Shown here: positions 11,348 to 24,300 of the stretch, piece after piece
How the letters are laid out: every line of letters starts with the position of its first letter
Position numbering within the stretch: the first letter of the stretch is position 1
DNA from: Paramarasmius palmivorus
Taxonomy: Eukaryota > Basidiomycota > Agaricomycetes > Agaricales > Marasmiaceae
Assembly (NCBI GenBank): GCA_037176845.1
Contig: JAYKXP010000060.1
Coordinates: 1-64,000, forward strand
Direction: 5' to 3'
Length of the DNA stretch: 64,000 nt
The notes under the pieces: model-generated
What the model was told of the DNA's origin: nothing
Databases searched by the model: none
What the model saw: the letters and a program-made list of their open reading frames with translations, nothing else
Made by a program: the position numbers and the translations under genes

Positions 11348-11993
11348 TAGACCTGTAACCGGTCCCTAGTGACGATGACAAGTCATGTACTAGGGACCTG
11401 TGGAACGGGAGCAAATTTGGCAGGAGACCCGTTAGGGAGTTGCCGAAGCCAAAAGAATCCTTTTTTGGATGTGATGTGTCAAAAGTGATGACAATGCCTC
11501 TCGTGACTGCTTTTCTGAGCAGCGTATTTTGCTTCGTTTCCCACTTCCCTTGCCTTTATTACCCCCAAAACTCTCGCAGAGTATGTATTTAAAGTCATCT
11601 AACCACTGAAGATAAGTACGAAAGTAGCCGTAACCACCGAGGCTACCAAAACGAATGCATGTCTGGTATACTTCGGTAATTAGCCCATATGTGTGGGTCA
11701 ACGTTTAGATTATTCACTTTAAATAACCTGTGTAGTCAATGGTATCGCAAATATAAAAGTTTGACATCGATAAATGCAAAATATCGTCTTTCGTCGTCCA
11801 AAATCCTTGTGAAGCCATACCGACTGTCATCAATATTAGGCGCCGATGTGTCAAAGGTATGACCAGGGTGTCCAAAAAAGGATTGTTTTTGGTTCGGCAA
11901 ATTCCTAACGGGTCTCCTGCCAAATTTGCTCCCGTTCCGCAGGCCCCTTACGCACCTGCTTGCTCGTCGCGTGAGGGGCCGGTTACAGGCCTA
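11348..11993. mobile_element. MITE-like element with long TIRs and 9-bp TSD (Mutator-like size class)
   Basis: A 646-bp insertion whose ends read TAGACCTGTAACCGGTCCCT and, reverse-complemented, TAGGCCTGTAACCGGCCCCT. Inverted similarity continues for about 130 bp from each end and includes an identical block of more than 30 bp starting GAACGGGAGCAAATTTGGCA. The 9-mer CCCTTGCTC flanks both sides, and the related repeat at 4856-5400 shows the site without the insert. A subterminal hairpin lies 13-14 bp inside each end. No transposase is encoded, so it depends on an element elsewhere. The 9-bp duplication suggests a Mutator-like family; a TA-duplication reading was rejected. Confidence 0.8.
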
Positions 11994-12002
11994 CCCTTGC
12001 TC
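11994..12002 (+). repeat. Right target-site duplication of the 11.35-kb element
   Basis: CCCTTGCTC, identical to 11339-11347. In the paralogous repeat at about 5070 only one related copy is present. Confidence 0.8.
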
Positions 12003-12322
12003 TGTCCACATTCCCGCCTCGTCCAGTTAATGGACGAGCAATAATGGGTATGGTTCATTTGGTGCTATTTGATGTTGATACGATTCTGATTTGCTTTCCG
12101 CAGGCTATGACATTTGATGTCTTGTCCTTCCATCTTGATCCTAGCCAAGTTACATTCGATGCTCTCCGACTGTGATAATCACATACACCTCCACCCTCAT
12201 TATCCAGACGTCCGAGCCTCAATCATCCCTCGAGATTCGAGCTTCGCACGCAAGATGCCGCAGACAACAACACTTTCATCCAGTCATATTCCGCTTCACC
12301 CTTGGCCAAGGTTCATGCAACG

Positions 12323-14686
12323 TATAGAGGCCTCGGATCGATGTCTCCTGCACGTTCGTTCTTGTCCGCACGTCCAAGACACACACAAAACCTTACTATG
12401 ATCATATTGGCGCCGTTGTGATTGGGGAAAAGAGCCAGAGAAGAGGAGAGTTGTGAAAAGAGCTGAGAGTCGGAAACAGGGCACACGTCAAGCTTAACCT
12501 TCCCGTCGAAAAACTGTAGTGCTATCCCTTGTCCGCTGCATGCTCTACAAAGAGCTACTCCGAGTCCCGTTACCCGCTCTTGAACACCAACGCCTCCGCC
12601 TCTCTCCGCTCCTAAAATAGTTACCAAGAGCCAATAAGTTGCGGAGGCGAGTAGGCGTTGTGTTCGCTCTTCGTCAACCTTCATATCCATTCAAGAACGA
12701 AGCGACATAAACCACAATGGGTATCGTGCATTGGTGAGTTCACCCTTCAGTTTTCGGTCAACTTTTATCACTCACAATCTATATACAGCATTGAGGTGGT
12801 CAGCTTGGATAAAAGTATTTCCAATGAAGCTAGGGCAGGTAAGTTATTTGCTCACTTCTTCTCTCCTCATTACTGACGTGACGGTACGTCTCTCTAGCCT
12901 GCAGTGGTCGGCAGCAGTACAAGTAACAATGAACTCGAAAATGCAAGTAGCTTTCGTCTTCTCATCTCGTTCTTTGCTCATCCTCCATTAGGTCTAGATT
13001 TAGCGGTAGTTCCCTAGCCGTTGGTTCCAGTGCCGTTGGGCCTGGTTGGATACGCAAATGCAGCCAATTCAAGATTATGCGTGATACCAGTTCAATGGGG
13101 ATGACTCACTAGCGCGGATGGGAGCTTCTCGAGGGACTTCGCGAAGGCTAGAGCTGCCATTGGTGGGGCCAGCAATCTTGACCGGCAAGATATCGCCCCT
13201 ATGCTTCCCCAGAAGTGGCAGTGTCACTAATTTCAATAGTCACTAAAGGCCCAAGAATCCCACCCAGAGTCCGACAACGGATTGATTCAAGCTCCTGAGT
13301 ACGAGGGAAAGTGCAGTCTTCACCTATCATTTCGTGATGGCGGTGGTTGTCGATGCAGTATGCTATTCTATTATCGTCAATACGCTTCATTTAACGATGT
13401 TCCGTAGCGATAATCATTCAATGCCGGTCTCTAATGATCACAAAGAACCGATGGCAAGAGGGAACTGCGCTCAAGAAGAAGACGCTGAACATTGAATGGT
13501 GCGTCATAGATTCATCCCGTTCCTACCCACGAATCTTATTTCACGGTAGACGGAGAACTCGCAATATACACGTGGGTGCTGATGAAAAAACTGGCGGCTG
13601 GTAGACTCGGATGTACTAGTACTGGGTCTCGAATTCTGGGTAACAAGAGGCTTTTTCTCATGTTAGTCGGATGCTCACCTGGAATCTTTAGGGATCCGTC
13701 ACTATGTGTATTTCAGTCGACGAATATAAGATTATGTCAGAGAAACTCGCCTGATACTGATCGCGCAGGCGCACGAGTATATTGCCTTGCCCGTTCTCTC
13801 TGAAGCCCTCGCTGAGACCCTGAACCAAGGCGTAACCCTGCATGATGCTATCGTTTTGGTAGACCCCCGTCTTGACTATAATAGGACTTCGGAGATCTTT
13901 ACTGCTTTGGTGCGTGACCTAGTTCTATCGTCGTCGATGGTCGGCTAAAGGCGTGTAGGTGGAGCATTGGCATTTGCACAAATGCTTATCACGGCTCATT
14001 CTTCAAGGGGACAGAATCATCCCTGCTGTTTTCAAGGTTCATACATTCTGATAAATGAGTGTTCAAGATACCTGTCAATCAATGCAGTCTATGCTTTATA
14101 TTGTTATCCGAAGGTGAGCCGATGCGGAATTCCGGCTATCAAGGTGAGGTCTCAATGATGGCCGCAGCCAGGAAACGGTGTCTAACAAGTGTTTAATAGT
14201 CTTTCAGGATCCGGTCATTTCATGGTTCCGGATGGCACAACCGCGAGGTGATGTTTGCAGTCAGGCCTTTCCACACTCAGTCCTCATGGTAACGCTGAAA
14301 ACAGGTCATCCGTCGCACATATTCAAACTATCTCTGGTGATGCATCTGTCTGCGCCAGGACGTATTCCGACGGGATTCACGTACGATTCAGGAAAAGCAC
14401 GACTCTCAAACCCCCAAGGTGATGAAACTCGGTCGTGTCCGCCAAACCTTGACTCTGAATAAGCCCTCTTGGCATCTCAACCAGTCATTGCAGGATCTCT
14501 AGTCCTCAAGATGTACAATGAGTTCTCAGCGCTTTTTCGGGCCTGGAATTTCTCCGTGAGTTCCCACGTATTCCATGCAAGATGTCCGCTAAATATTGAC
14601 AGTCTAGTTAATCAAACAGAGGCCGAGTTAAAGCAATGTCGGCCACCGCGGTATCATTCAGAGACCAGCAAATTCATTCCCTCTGG
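12323..14686. other. Gene relics between repeat 2 and the lectin gene
   Basis: Several short open stretches bounded by GT-AG-like sites, none forming a recognisable gene. 12313-12690 (-) is open but without a domain. Around 12718-12790 'cattggtgagttcaccc' resembles 49509-49560, so the two belong to one decayed family. The best fragment, 13769-13948, is listed separately. 14178-14462 is open on the plus strand without a known domain. Confidence 0.35.
13769..13948 (+). pseudogene. Unrecognised coding fragment, about 59 codons
   Basis: Following an acceptor-like CGCAG, the frame reads AHEYIALPVLSEALAETL and then HDAIVLVDPRLDYNRTSEIF before stopping at 13946. The amphipathic helical pattern and residue composition look like a real exon. 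Possible neighbouring exons exist on both sides, but I could not assemble a gene and do not recognise the family. Confidence 0.35.
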
Positions 14687-14693
14687 TATATAA
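14687..14693 (+). promoter_or_regulatory. TATA box of the lectin gene
   Basis: TATATAA 94 bp before the ATG at 14787, followed by a pyrimidine-rich leader. Position and sequence fit a fungal core promoter. Confidence 0.6.
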
Positions 14694-14786
14694 GGCGTGC
14701 GTACAAGCCAGATACCATAGGCCAATACACCCAGTTACATCTACCTGCCTTCTAGCTTCTTCTCCTTCGAACAAATCGCGTCACAA

Positions 14787-15922
14787 ATGTCTCTTTCGTC
14801 GATGATACTGGATTTGTCGCCTGTCAAGGTGCCGTCGGAAACCGAAACATCCAAGTCTCAGGAGGACGCTGTTTACATTCCACCAGAGGGTGTTTACTTC
14901 CGCCTCCTCGGCTATGTCAGTCAGCATGTCCTCTTCTCGAGGACATTCCGTACCGACCCCGCCGTCGGTCACAACCCCATGGCTGACGAGCACGACGACC
15001 AATACTTTACGCTCATCCACGGAACCGGCAGTCGTAAAGGCACTTACGCGATCAAGAGCAAGGTTACTGGATATGTTTTGTATTCACGCACATTCAGAAA
15101 TCCACATGTAGGCCATACTCCAGGTGATGGTGAATTTGGTGACAAGTACGTCGTTTTCCTGAATTTTGCACGCTGGACTGACGAGCGCAACGTTTTATTG
15201 AAAGTTGGTTCGAGATTGAAATGGGCACTGGTAAACGTGCTGGGCATTTCCGTCTCGTTACGCCAGAGGTTGGCGTTGCGCTCTTCTCTCGTACTTTTAG
15301 GAAGCCGTATATTGGAAATAACCCAGCGCACGAAGTCTATGACGACCAATACTTCAGCTTCCTTTTTGAGGACATGAAAGTCGACAAGGTCGAGTATGAT
15401 CTTAAAGAAGGCAAGATCATCTCGACGACTCCGATGGTTCTCACCAACCAGACACTGGAGAACAAGTCGGATCACGAACAGGAGATGTCGTTTGCGCTCA
15501 ACAAGACCGTGACACATACCAGTAGCTTCCAGTATACAACTGGTTTCACGATCACGATTGGCAGTACATTCTCAGGTGGGCAGTGTTATTCATGCTTTGC
15601 TTTTCCCCATCAATGAGTAATTCGCTCTTTTGTTATAGCTGGTATCCCTGGTGTAGGAGAGATCGGGTTAACACTCGATAGGTCCTTTAGCAATGAATGG
15701 ACATGGGGCAAGGAGGATTCGGTTGCCAAATCGTACACGGCGACGTTCCCAGTGAAGGCTGGCCCAAAACAGACCGTCCGCGCCGTCTCGACTGTCAACA
15801 AATGTGATCTCGACGTTCCGTATACTATTTATATGAGTTCCAAGAGCACTGGTACAAAGGTGGAGACGAAGGGAATTTGGCGCGGTGTGACTACTTGGAA
15901 CCTCCGTCATAAGATAGAGTAA
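14787..15922 (+). CDS. Hemolytic-lectin-like protein: beta-trefoil plus aerolysin-type pore-forming domain
   Basis: Exons 14787-15145, 15205-15575 and 15639-15922 (GT-AG introns of 59 and 63 bp) give 337 aa. Residues about 28-185 contain three repeats of an R-x-F motif (LFSRTFR, LYSRTFR, LFSRTFR), each followed by DDQYF or GDNWF, the pattern of a beta-trefoil lectin. The second half has the polar, beta-rich make-up of the aerolysin-like domain, with a Thr/Ser-rich stretch (VTHTSSFQYTTGFTITIG) where the membrane-inserting hairpin lies in relatives. The best family match is the LSL hemolytic lectin type from Laetiporus. Such proteins bind glycans and form pores, and probably serve defence against grazers. 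No signal peptide is seen, which is usual for the family. The gene looks intact; activity cannot be inferred from sequence alone. Confidence 0.9.
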
Positions 15923-18900
15923 TGGTGGTCTTAGGGTAGTAAAAAGTATACAAAGATCTTGCGCGGCTTGGCAAATGGCAAAGTCGATGCTAATGTACAT
16001 CGTCGTATCGACGATTCTATTGAATATACACAACAGCATTTGCGTTTACGTGTGTCCCTTGCGCTTCAAACCATCCTACACTACCCCGAACTATGCTCGA
16101 CCAACGGTCGTTGATTCCCCTTGCTAGCCGCCCAGAGTCAGCGCCGTGAAAGACAGACAGATCGGGGAACAACGTACCAGCCACGTCTGCCTGTTTCGTC
16201 GTATGTCCTTTCACCGGAACGCCGTTCGTGTACCTTTGATTGACGAGGTGTACACCATGTACTTGTAGTGTTCACGGTTCCTGGAGAAACGGTGAGTGAT
16301 CGTTGGCTAACCGAGATGAAAACGGTCGAGCATACCTTCAACACCGTCTATCCGGCGGTATATACGTCGACTGCAGCCTAGGCTACACAAGCGGGTTTGA
16401 GCTCTCGATCCAAGCTTTCGAGTAAACGAGAATCTGGAGTAGTTCCGAAGTCCGGTAGCTTGAATCTCTGGGTCGACGCCTGCAACTCTGAAGCTTGAGG
16501 AAATGAAGGCGAAGGGTGCGATGAAAACGTACACACTGAGGTTACAGTTCAAACAGTTCGGGTGTCGTTCGGCACCGATTAGATTCGCTGTACATCTTGA
16601 GCGAATCAGCTACCGAGTGAGTGAAGATACACCGACGACCGTGTTCAGAGCACAGCCCAACACTAGTCTTCTAGTACATGCCCTAAAAAACCGTCAATCC
16701 TGATAGCCATGACGAAACGAAGAGACCCTACCGAATAATAATGGGATCCAGCATGTCGAGTCTCGTGTCGCTTGCGATTACTTTGCTGGTGAAGATATAC
16801 ACGGACAACGGGCATAGACGACAGGGAGAGGCGAGTTTTATTTTCATGGTTCATGTGCAAGGTGTCGTTGTGGATCTGGAATTGACTTTAGGCAGCGCAA
16901 CGAGAAAAAGAAAAAGAGAAAACACACTTTAAGATATCCATTCTTGCCCTAGACTCCTGTCCGAACTATCCATAGCTCTGGCTAGTCGATAGCATGCACC
17001 CAAAGACTATCCACTCCAGTGCTTGTAAATCTGGATGTTGAGCTTTAGCGGCGCCATGCTGGGGAGAAGGAACATACGCGCAGAAAGGTACACTTATGTT
17101 CCAGAGTCCGCCAGCTCAAGGTAACGTGTCTGTATGGTTGAAAACGCGAAGGGAGGATGCGGTGGAATGTCCAAAAGGGATGGGAATGGAGTGGAAGGAG
17201 GAGGAGGAGGCGGACAGAGCGCGAGTGCCCATGTCAGGTACCTGACGTTGCGAAGCGCACTGCGTTAGGCTTTGTTTGTGGTTGACGGTGTAGGTGGAAG
17301 CGACGTTGGAGTGTCGAAAAAGGTAGCTAGTACCGCCCAGCAAGCTTTTTTCTGCGTGAATTCTTCAGGACGACCGTGTGGTGTAGGCTCACCGACAAGG
17401 GAGCGGACAACAGAGGGGGCGTGTTGGTAATGTCGATGATGATGATGTGGGCGCGATGCTGTAGTCTTGAGGGGCTCCAAGAGCTGGGTATAGAATAAAG
17501 TTGCCGTCGTATGAGCTTGGTAGTTCGGAGAGGACAAGTTAGGCGGTGGATGCAGCGTTGTGGGATTGGGGAAGGGCATTCTCGATCTTTGTGGAGGTTC
17601 TAAGTAGTGGTGTTGCGAAGTTTTGTTTTTCAGGTGATCTAGGACAACAACGTGAGTTAGCGGGACGCGAAGGGTACTGGACAGGGAACCTACGAATGGG
17701 ACATGTGGTTGGTGTTGTGTGATCTTGAGTACGACACTGGAGGGGGAAGCCTACAGATGTGGGACCGTAGGATTGTTTGTTGGCTTGAGAGACTCGAGGG
17801 ATTGGAAGGAGGAATATCGACGTTTGAGTCTGGGTTGCGTTGGGGTTGAAAAAAAAAACCCCTGCAGAAAGAAATGAAATGGCGGTGTCAATTCCATCGG
17901 CGATACTCAGATGAACAGGACTTACCTATCGTTGACATCTAATCTCTCCTTCGACTGTATAGGTTGCTTGGCCAAGAATGCTTGCTGGAAGACGAGGTGG
18001 TAAAGTGGTAGATGGTGGTCAGTCAACACCTTGGTCCGAAACCACCATCATCCTCTCTGACACAAGATATCTATTGCTTCTCACGTTCTCAATGAACGGC
18101 AGTGAAGATACCATCTGAAGCATTTCGGGCAGAAGATGATTTGCACTAGATATTGGCTATCTAGAGCCAGGTGAGTCTGCAGGCTATTCTTCGAAGTTAT
18201 GAGGCTTGAGCTCCACTATGACAGGAATTGGTCTCTCAGAGGTCTCATAACCGTCACGTATGGCAACCGTGTATCTTTATCAGAAACAAAACGCGCACCG
18301 GAGAGCTCGACGGGGTGGAATACCTTCAGCAAACCACGTCGTGCGTTCTCCAACCTCATCCAACTTTGCTATTGAATACCAAAGGTGCGTCTATTCCTTC
18401 TGTCCCGTTTTACATGACCTAGTCACTCTCTCCCAGACCAGGATACGATCAAGGAGCCCCAATATTCATACTCGCAACACGAACAACTTCACGGGTACGT
18501 TCACTTCCAGTTCTATCTGCGTTTCTCGTACTGAATATTGATGTAGCCTGTCTTTTGGATTTGGCGGCTACACTATAGGTTTCCATTGATGCTATTCGTC
18601 CGCCCTAGCCTAAATCGACATCAAAAGCTGGAAGCTGACCATTCTAGAGTGGATACTCGATGTCATCATCGCATTACAACTGTCACGGAACATTGTAAAT
18701 GACCACCCTCGACGTCTACATGTATACGAACCCTCGTTCTCGCTTTCTTCTCGACAGTCTTAGCCCTTTGGGTGACTTGTGCTGGATACGAACCCACGGA
18801 GAACGAGGAAGGTGAATTCCTGGTTCATTCTTTGCGTTTGGAATGCCGAACGGGGGTTTGGCCGATAGCGAGAAGTGAGGGGTTCCTGGATAGCGAGCAT

Positions 18901-21125
18901 TTATTACAAAGAAGTGTACTTGAATCCTGTAGTATAATCATAATCGGCAAATTGGTATACCAGGCAGAATAGGAAAGCTTACCTTGATCCTCTTTCTGCC
19001 GCATCCATTCATCGTGTGTTCGACCACCTGTTCTGGGCTTTCAAGTTGACGCTTTGAACGAGCTCTAGTAACAACAATCGTTGGTACCTGAGAAGAACTT
19101 GAGGTCAGAACAAAAACGGAGCATAACGGAGTGACAAAAAAACATACTCAAGAGACTAAAACTGGAAAGCCTTCATTATCGAGCCAGAACCGACGATGCT
19201 GGCTGGCTACTTGGAGCTATTGTATCAAAGGCAAGATTACCAGATGAACTCCGACCTTTGGACCGAAAAGCACTGGCAACCGCAATCTTGGTTCTTGGAT
19301 GGACGGTATGAGAACTAGAGTCTCCGTCAGCATTGAAAGCCGCTGGAAGAACCCGTTACCGTACTGGAGATTGAGACCAACTTCTGGCCTAATGAATTGT
19401 ACTGCCAGCTGGCAAAAGCAGAGGTTGAAGGAGTGCAACGGTTCCGGTACGAGTCGATGTGGAACGTGGAGAGCTAGATGGTCGTCCGCATGCTTAGGTT
19501 GATGCTATCCTGGTTTCGGATCGGCGGTTGCTGCACTGTGTCATATCCAGTTTTGCTGAGCTGCCGCCCTCGAATGCGGAGCGAGTGAATGCGTTGTAGA
19601 GAAAGAGCTGGCGTTGAACTAGGCATTATGAGAGGATGAGCAAGGAGTGAAATGATAAGGAGATGAAAACTACTCACATGTTCGAGCCCAGTAGTGTCCG
19701 TGCTACCGACAGCTGCGATCTCTTTGGTCTAGAGCAACTTTGCGCGGGTATTGAGAGGAGAAACGACTGGGGAACTTGCAAGCCTGAGAGTATCTCTTCG
19801 TCCAGAAGCTGCCCATCCTAGCCGACGATATAGGCTGCTGGTACCGTATTGAACGCGTCCTGTACACGTCTTCGGTCTTCTAGAGTGAATTGTCGTCGAT
19901 GCCAAGTGTGTATACTGTGTCTGATGACTATGAGCGACCCAGTTTAACGGGAAAAATCAAAGGTAAACTCACAGTTATATGTACAACACCTCACAATACT
20001 CTCCATGATGCACAGACTTCGTATGCTGCGGGATGTCCTACAATCCGCGTGAGCACCATCGTCAAACCGAAAGATACAGTAGCGAAAACCCACTGTACCA
20101 TTATCAACGATACCCGCATTCGACCCGGCTTCGCTTTCCATCTGGCTCTTGAGGATAGCGGAGAGAGTTTCGTGTCGTAAGAACGGTTCATTGCCGTGTT
20201 GGTTGAAGTTGAGAATGATACAGCGTTGGAAGCCCTTGGTGTGAGAGCCGCAGGTGATCGGAGCGTGCCTGTTTTCAACTAGTTGTTCCAACCAAATCTC
20301 CTCTTCTCTCATAGCCCGATGCCAATGTAAGCGAATTGTGGATCTCTACTGCTTGATCTTGTCCTGAGAGTAAGGATGGAAAGTAGGCATGGCATCGAAT
20401 ACGGAGAGCTGCTGAGGTGTTGTTGTACCACGGCACCGAAATGTGCTTGGTGGAGAGTGGATGACAGAATGGCGGTGGGTCAATGATGGATCTTGATTGA
20501 GGGAACCGGAATACCTGTTTGAGGGAAGAAACAAGCCTAGGATGCTGTGTTGGGAGTCTGCAGGATGGGTATTAGGTGAGTCCGCCAGCATCGAGAGTGA
20601 CGAAGACGTACCATTGACCAGTCCTTAGGCAGCACTAAATGGTGAATTGGGATTACAAAGGCAGACTGAGGAGCAGAGAACGATCTGGGTGGAACATGGT
20701 GATGGTGATGGTGATCAGTAAGAACAGACGCGTCGTTGCTTGATCACTGATGCACTTCCTTCGAGACCATCACGGTCATCTCTCCGCCTTTTCTCCACCC
20801 ATCATGGTTCCTCGATGACATCGCACCCTTTGCATCTTTCGACGTCTCAAGGGCAACATTCAAAAGAGGAAATCTCAGGCAGAGCTCATCAAACACCCAA
20901 GGATATGAAAGGGTTCACTTGGATTGAGCGTACATCTTTTCAATGTATCTGTGCGAGTTATCAAGCTGTTTTGGGTTACAAATAGTACTCACGCACAGGC
21001 AAAGGCATTCTGACAACTTTTGTTTCATCGTTACATATGAGCAACGAGTTTTGTTAGTAAAGCTGTCCTGAATCTGTCTACCAGTGGGTAGCATCTTGAT
21101 GCTGAGCCCATCCGTTGATTTTGGG
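15923..21125. other. Gene-relic region upstream of copy C
   Basis: No intact gene can be supported in 5.2 kb. Two parts are homologous, in inverted order, to the region upstream of copy D: 18780-19200 matches 45640-46140 (reverse strand) and 19944-20312 matches 44886-45110 (reverse strand). 19002-19125 also matches 37328-37465 inside the LTR element. GACGCGTC occurs at 20727-20734 and a GGTGAT microsatellite at about 20694-20715. Several minus-strand open stretches near 17116-17579 are proline/threonine-rich and are probably chance frames. CpG is frequent here. Confidence 0.45.
19944..20312 (-). pseudogene. Relic exon shared with 44886-45110
   Basis: The minus-strand frame contains FDDGAHADCRTSRS and MESIVRCCTYNCEFTFDFS. 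The plus-strand frame at 44886-45110 contains FENCAHANRITYRS and AESTVRCCTAASLPLNFSA. The shared spacing shows common descent. The protein family is not recognised. The pair supports the inverted duplication of the C and D loci. Confidence 0.5.
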
Positions 21126-21169
21126 GTGCTCATTGAATTCTGGCTGTGTTGGCATCCGAATAGAAGCAC
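21126..21169 (+). promoter_or_regulatory. Conserved upstream block of copy C
   Basis: GTGCTCATTGAATTCTGGCT ... AGAAGCAC, 187-230 bp before the start ATG. It matches the blocks before copies B and D and is closest to D. Confidence 0.5.
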
Positions 21170-21355
21170 AATCGCAGCCATATATGAAGAACCTGCATGT
21201 GTCTGACATCTGTGCGACTGCTCTCCTTGCAATCCCCATCAACCCCCACTTCCTTTCCATCCACAATCCATTTTATTCACTTGCAGTCGCCATTTTGTTC
21301 AGGAGAGGAGCTATTGTTACATCCTTGCTCTTTGTTGTCTTTGCTTCATCTCACA

Positions 21356-24300
21356 ATGTCCAATATGCCAGAAAACATTGGCACCACCCTTGCCAATGGC
21401 ATCCAAGACGTCTCTGCCCTTCTTCCCCTTCTTGGAACTGAACAAGTCGAGCGTCATGTTGGCTCCGCTCTTGAAAAGGGCTACCTATACGCTGCTGCCT
21501 CCAACCTGTCGCTATTTGGTAGCCTCGGAAGTGCCAAGGCAGCCTTTGCAACGTGTGTGGGGACTATCACGCACTGCAGGTTCTATGGAGGCCAGTGGTT
21601 AGACAATGCAGGTTTCAGTACAGCTGGGTCTGTCACGTCAATGGTGACAATAGACAAAGACACTGGGCTATATGGTGCAGAGGTCAAGCTGAAGAAGCTG
21701 CTTGAGGAGCAGCATATCAATGATCCAAACTTAATTTCAGGGTTTGAATGGTCGGGGTGGAGATGCTCAGAGAGAGAATATGATGTAGCAGCAGTGCTAG
21801 AGCAATGGAACACATGGAACTGGAGAGATGGTGGTCAACCCTTTTTGGTAAGTGAGGTGTATCTCCTTTGCTGATGGTGCATTAATACTGGATATAGCAC
21901 TATTGGGGGTTTGTAACTTCAGATCTTTGGGAACGAGAGTATCATGAAGTTGTTCATAATGTCAAGGGGGCAGTGAAGAGGTTTATAGGTTTCCAGATTC
22001 CCCATATAATCAGAATGGTATGTTCTACATTGGCCTACTGTATGCAGTCTCATGATCCTTCCCTTGTTAGTATCTAATGCCATGGAATGTATTGTTAATA
22101 CTTGCATCTTTCCTATGTGCAATCCTCAGCATCACCCCCTACATCTATCTTGCCAGCTGGCAGTGGAATAATCCCTTATCGTGGATTTATCCTGTCCTCC
22201 GTTCCTTTGGCTCATTTTTATGTGCTGTATGTATTCAATTAGCATTACAGCTTCGAATACATCACATCACAAACACAAGCCTAGAATGGATGAAAGTCAG
22301 ATACAAGAAGACTAGTGTGCTTGAGGAGACACATGGGCAAAAAGTGTTACCACTAGAGCAGCGTGTCTGTGAGCACCTTGTCTCTACAAGCTTGGAGGAA
22401 GCTCAAGAAGAAATCCCAGAAGACACACACAAGTCACTTGAGCACCTGCTAGCCATCAACCCACTGCTCATCACCTACCAGCTCTTGATTGCTACTGGCA
22501 TGGCAATGATTATTGTTGGCTATGTTGGCTGCTTCAGCATTGTCAAAAACAGTGATGCTCCAGCTGGTCCTTATATTTGGTTTGGGATGGAGGCCTTTCT
22601 CTCTCTACTTCGGATGGTGCTGTGGGGGTCAAACCCATCATGGGACGAGAGTACAGGGCTGACTATGAAGCTCAAACTTCATAATTCACAAGATTCCTAT
22701 TATCCCCTTATCACATCACCATATGACAGTGCAGAACTTGGCTTTGTAGAGAAGCTATCTTCTCCAAAGCCATTCACTGTTTTCAGTGAAGCAGAATTCT
22801 TTGCAATGGCAACATCATGGATTGGGCCTGTTCAACAGCTTGGAGCAAATGCAATCACACTCTATTATGCATTGCTTCCCTGTCAAAAACAACCTACATC
22901 AAGAGGTGGTTCCAGTGATGATTCCATGATGTACAAAGAACTCTGTGTCACAGTGCTTCTCTCAGATTCACGTTCATTTACATTTCTTTGCTGTAAGGAC
23001 AGCAACTTGAAGGATTCAATCACTGTCTTCTCATCAAAGTTAGAGAAGAAGGGCACACAGGGCAGCTCTTCTTATTATCAAGTTCTGCTTGCAGATATGA
23101 TGATGGTCCAAGAGAATGATGGATTTCTACAGAGTCCACTATTCACAGAAGTGATAAATCATGCTCAGAGTCTGTGTGCCCGGATATCTAGTCTTGAGCA
23201 GAAGAACCTTGTACACCTGACATGGAACCTTCTTAATGCTCAAACAAACAACCCCACTACTGTTACCCCCCATGCTTTATTATCATCCCATGACACCAAA
23301 TACATTGGCCTACGTCAATTATGGGATTATACATACACACATATCCTAGATCGACATTCCATGGACCAGCATTCAGATACTGATACTGTGTCTCAGGATC
23401 GGTCTATTGTTGATTTTCATTATGAAATATTCTTGATATTCGAGATCACTGTCCTTGAAGTATACATTTGGGGTCAGGAACTTGATTTTTTGGAAATCCA
23501 GGAACAGGATAGTAAGCTGAGACTGCAGCTCTATCCTGAATGTTCTCGTGCAATGGAAACTCGCATGGAAAGGCAGAGAACAGGTGCACTACAGCGATAC
23601 CAGAAATATGTAGAATGGAGCAGCCCAGATTCTATCCCTTCTGAGGCACAGCCACAGGAGCTATCAGAGTCAAGGCATGTGCAACTCAGGAAGACATGGG
23701 ATCATCTGCTAGATGCCTTGCGAAGGCTTAGGAATCCTAGATCAACAGACAATATCCATCAGAAAGTCAAACAGCATTATCATAATATCCATAACCTTCA
23801 TTTTAGCCGAGCAGATTCAATAATGAAGCTAGGCACCCATCTTTTACCTGCTTCTCTACATAACATGATTATCAGTGATATTCCCTGTTCTGATAGCAAG
23901 ACTCTACAAGAGGAGTGCCTCTACCATTTATCGCTTGCACTTGAATACATGCCTGCTGCTCCACCATCCAATATAGTGCCCTACATTGCTATCAACAGTG
24001 TCTCAGCAATTCCATATATTCAAAGGATGGAAAATCTCTGTGCCTTTGAAATATCTCTATTCTATATGAATAAGAAATCCTTTAGAGAACATCTCTCCTC
24101 CATTATATATCCCAACCAAAATACAACCTATACAACAACCCTCATCCTTCGATCCTTTGACTCCAACTCATCTGACCTCAAATCAGCACTCACTGACCAC
24201 ATCATTAAACACCCAAACATTCTCTGTCTTGCTGGATTATGGTGCCATAGGCCAGGAGAATCCTGTGAAGAGCCACATTGCAAGGCAATTCTTACAAATC

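Larger units (their letters stand above)
11127..12322 (+). repeat. Degenerate repeat copy 2, split by a MITE-like element
   Basis: Homologous to 4856-5400, e.g. 'cagaatggtcaactcggtgc' near 4996 and the slightly diverged match near 11265, and the palindrome GACGCGTC at 11284-11291. The alignment stops at 'cccttgctc' (11339-11347), resumes after the second copy of that 9-mer (11994-12002) and runs to 'aggttcatgcaacgtatag' near 12322. No intact ORF. It lies directly downstream of copy B. Confidence 0.7.

Noticed and set aside
11348..11993. Tc1/mariner MITE with TA target duplication
   Set aside because: TA does flank the inner TIR, but the 9-mer CCCTTGCTC flanks the full symmetric ends TAG...CTA and the empty site supports the 9-bp duplication.
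17116..17579. Minus-strand Ser/Thr/Pro-rich ORFs as a secreted mucin-like gene
   Set aside because: Low-complexity composition from G/A-rich DNA, no signal peptide and no splice-consistent extension.
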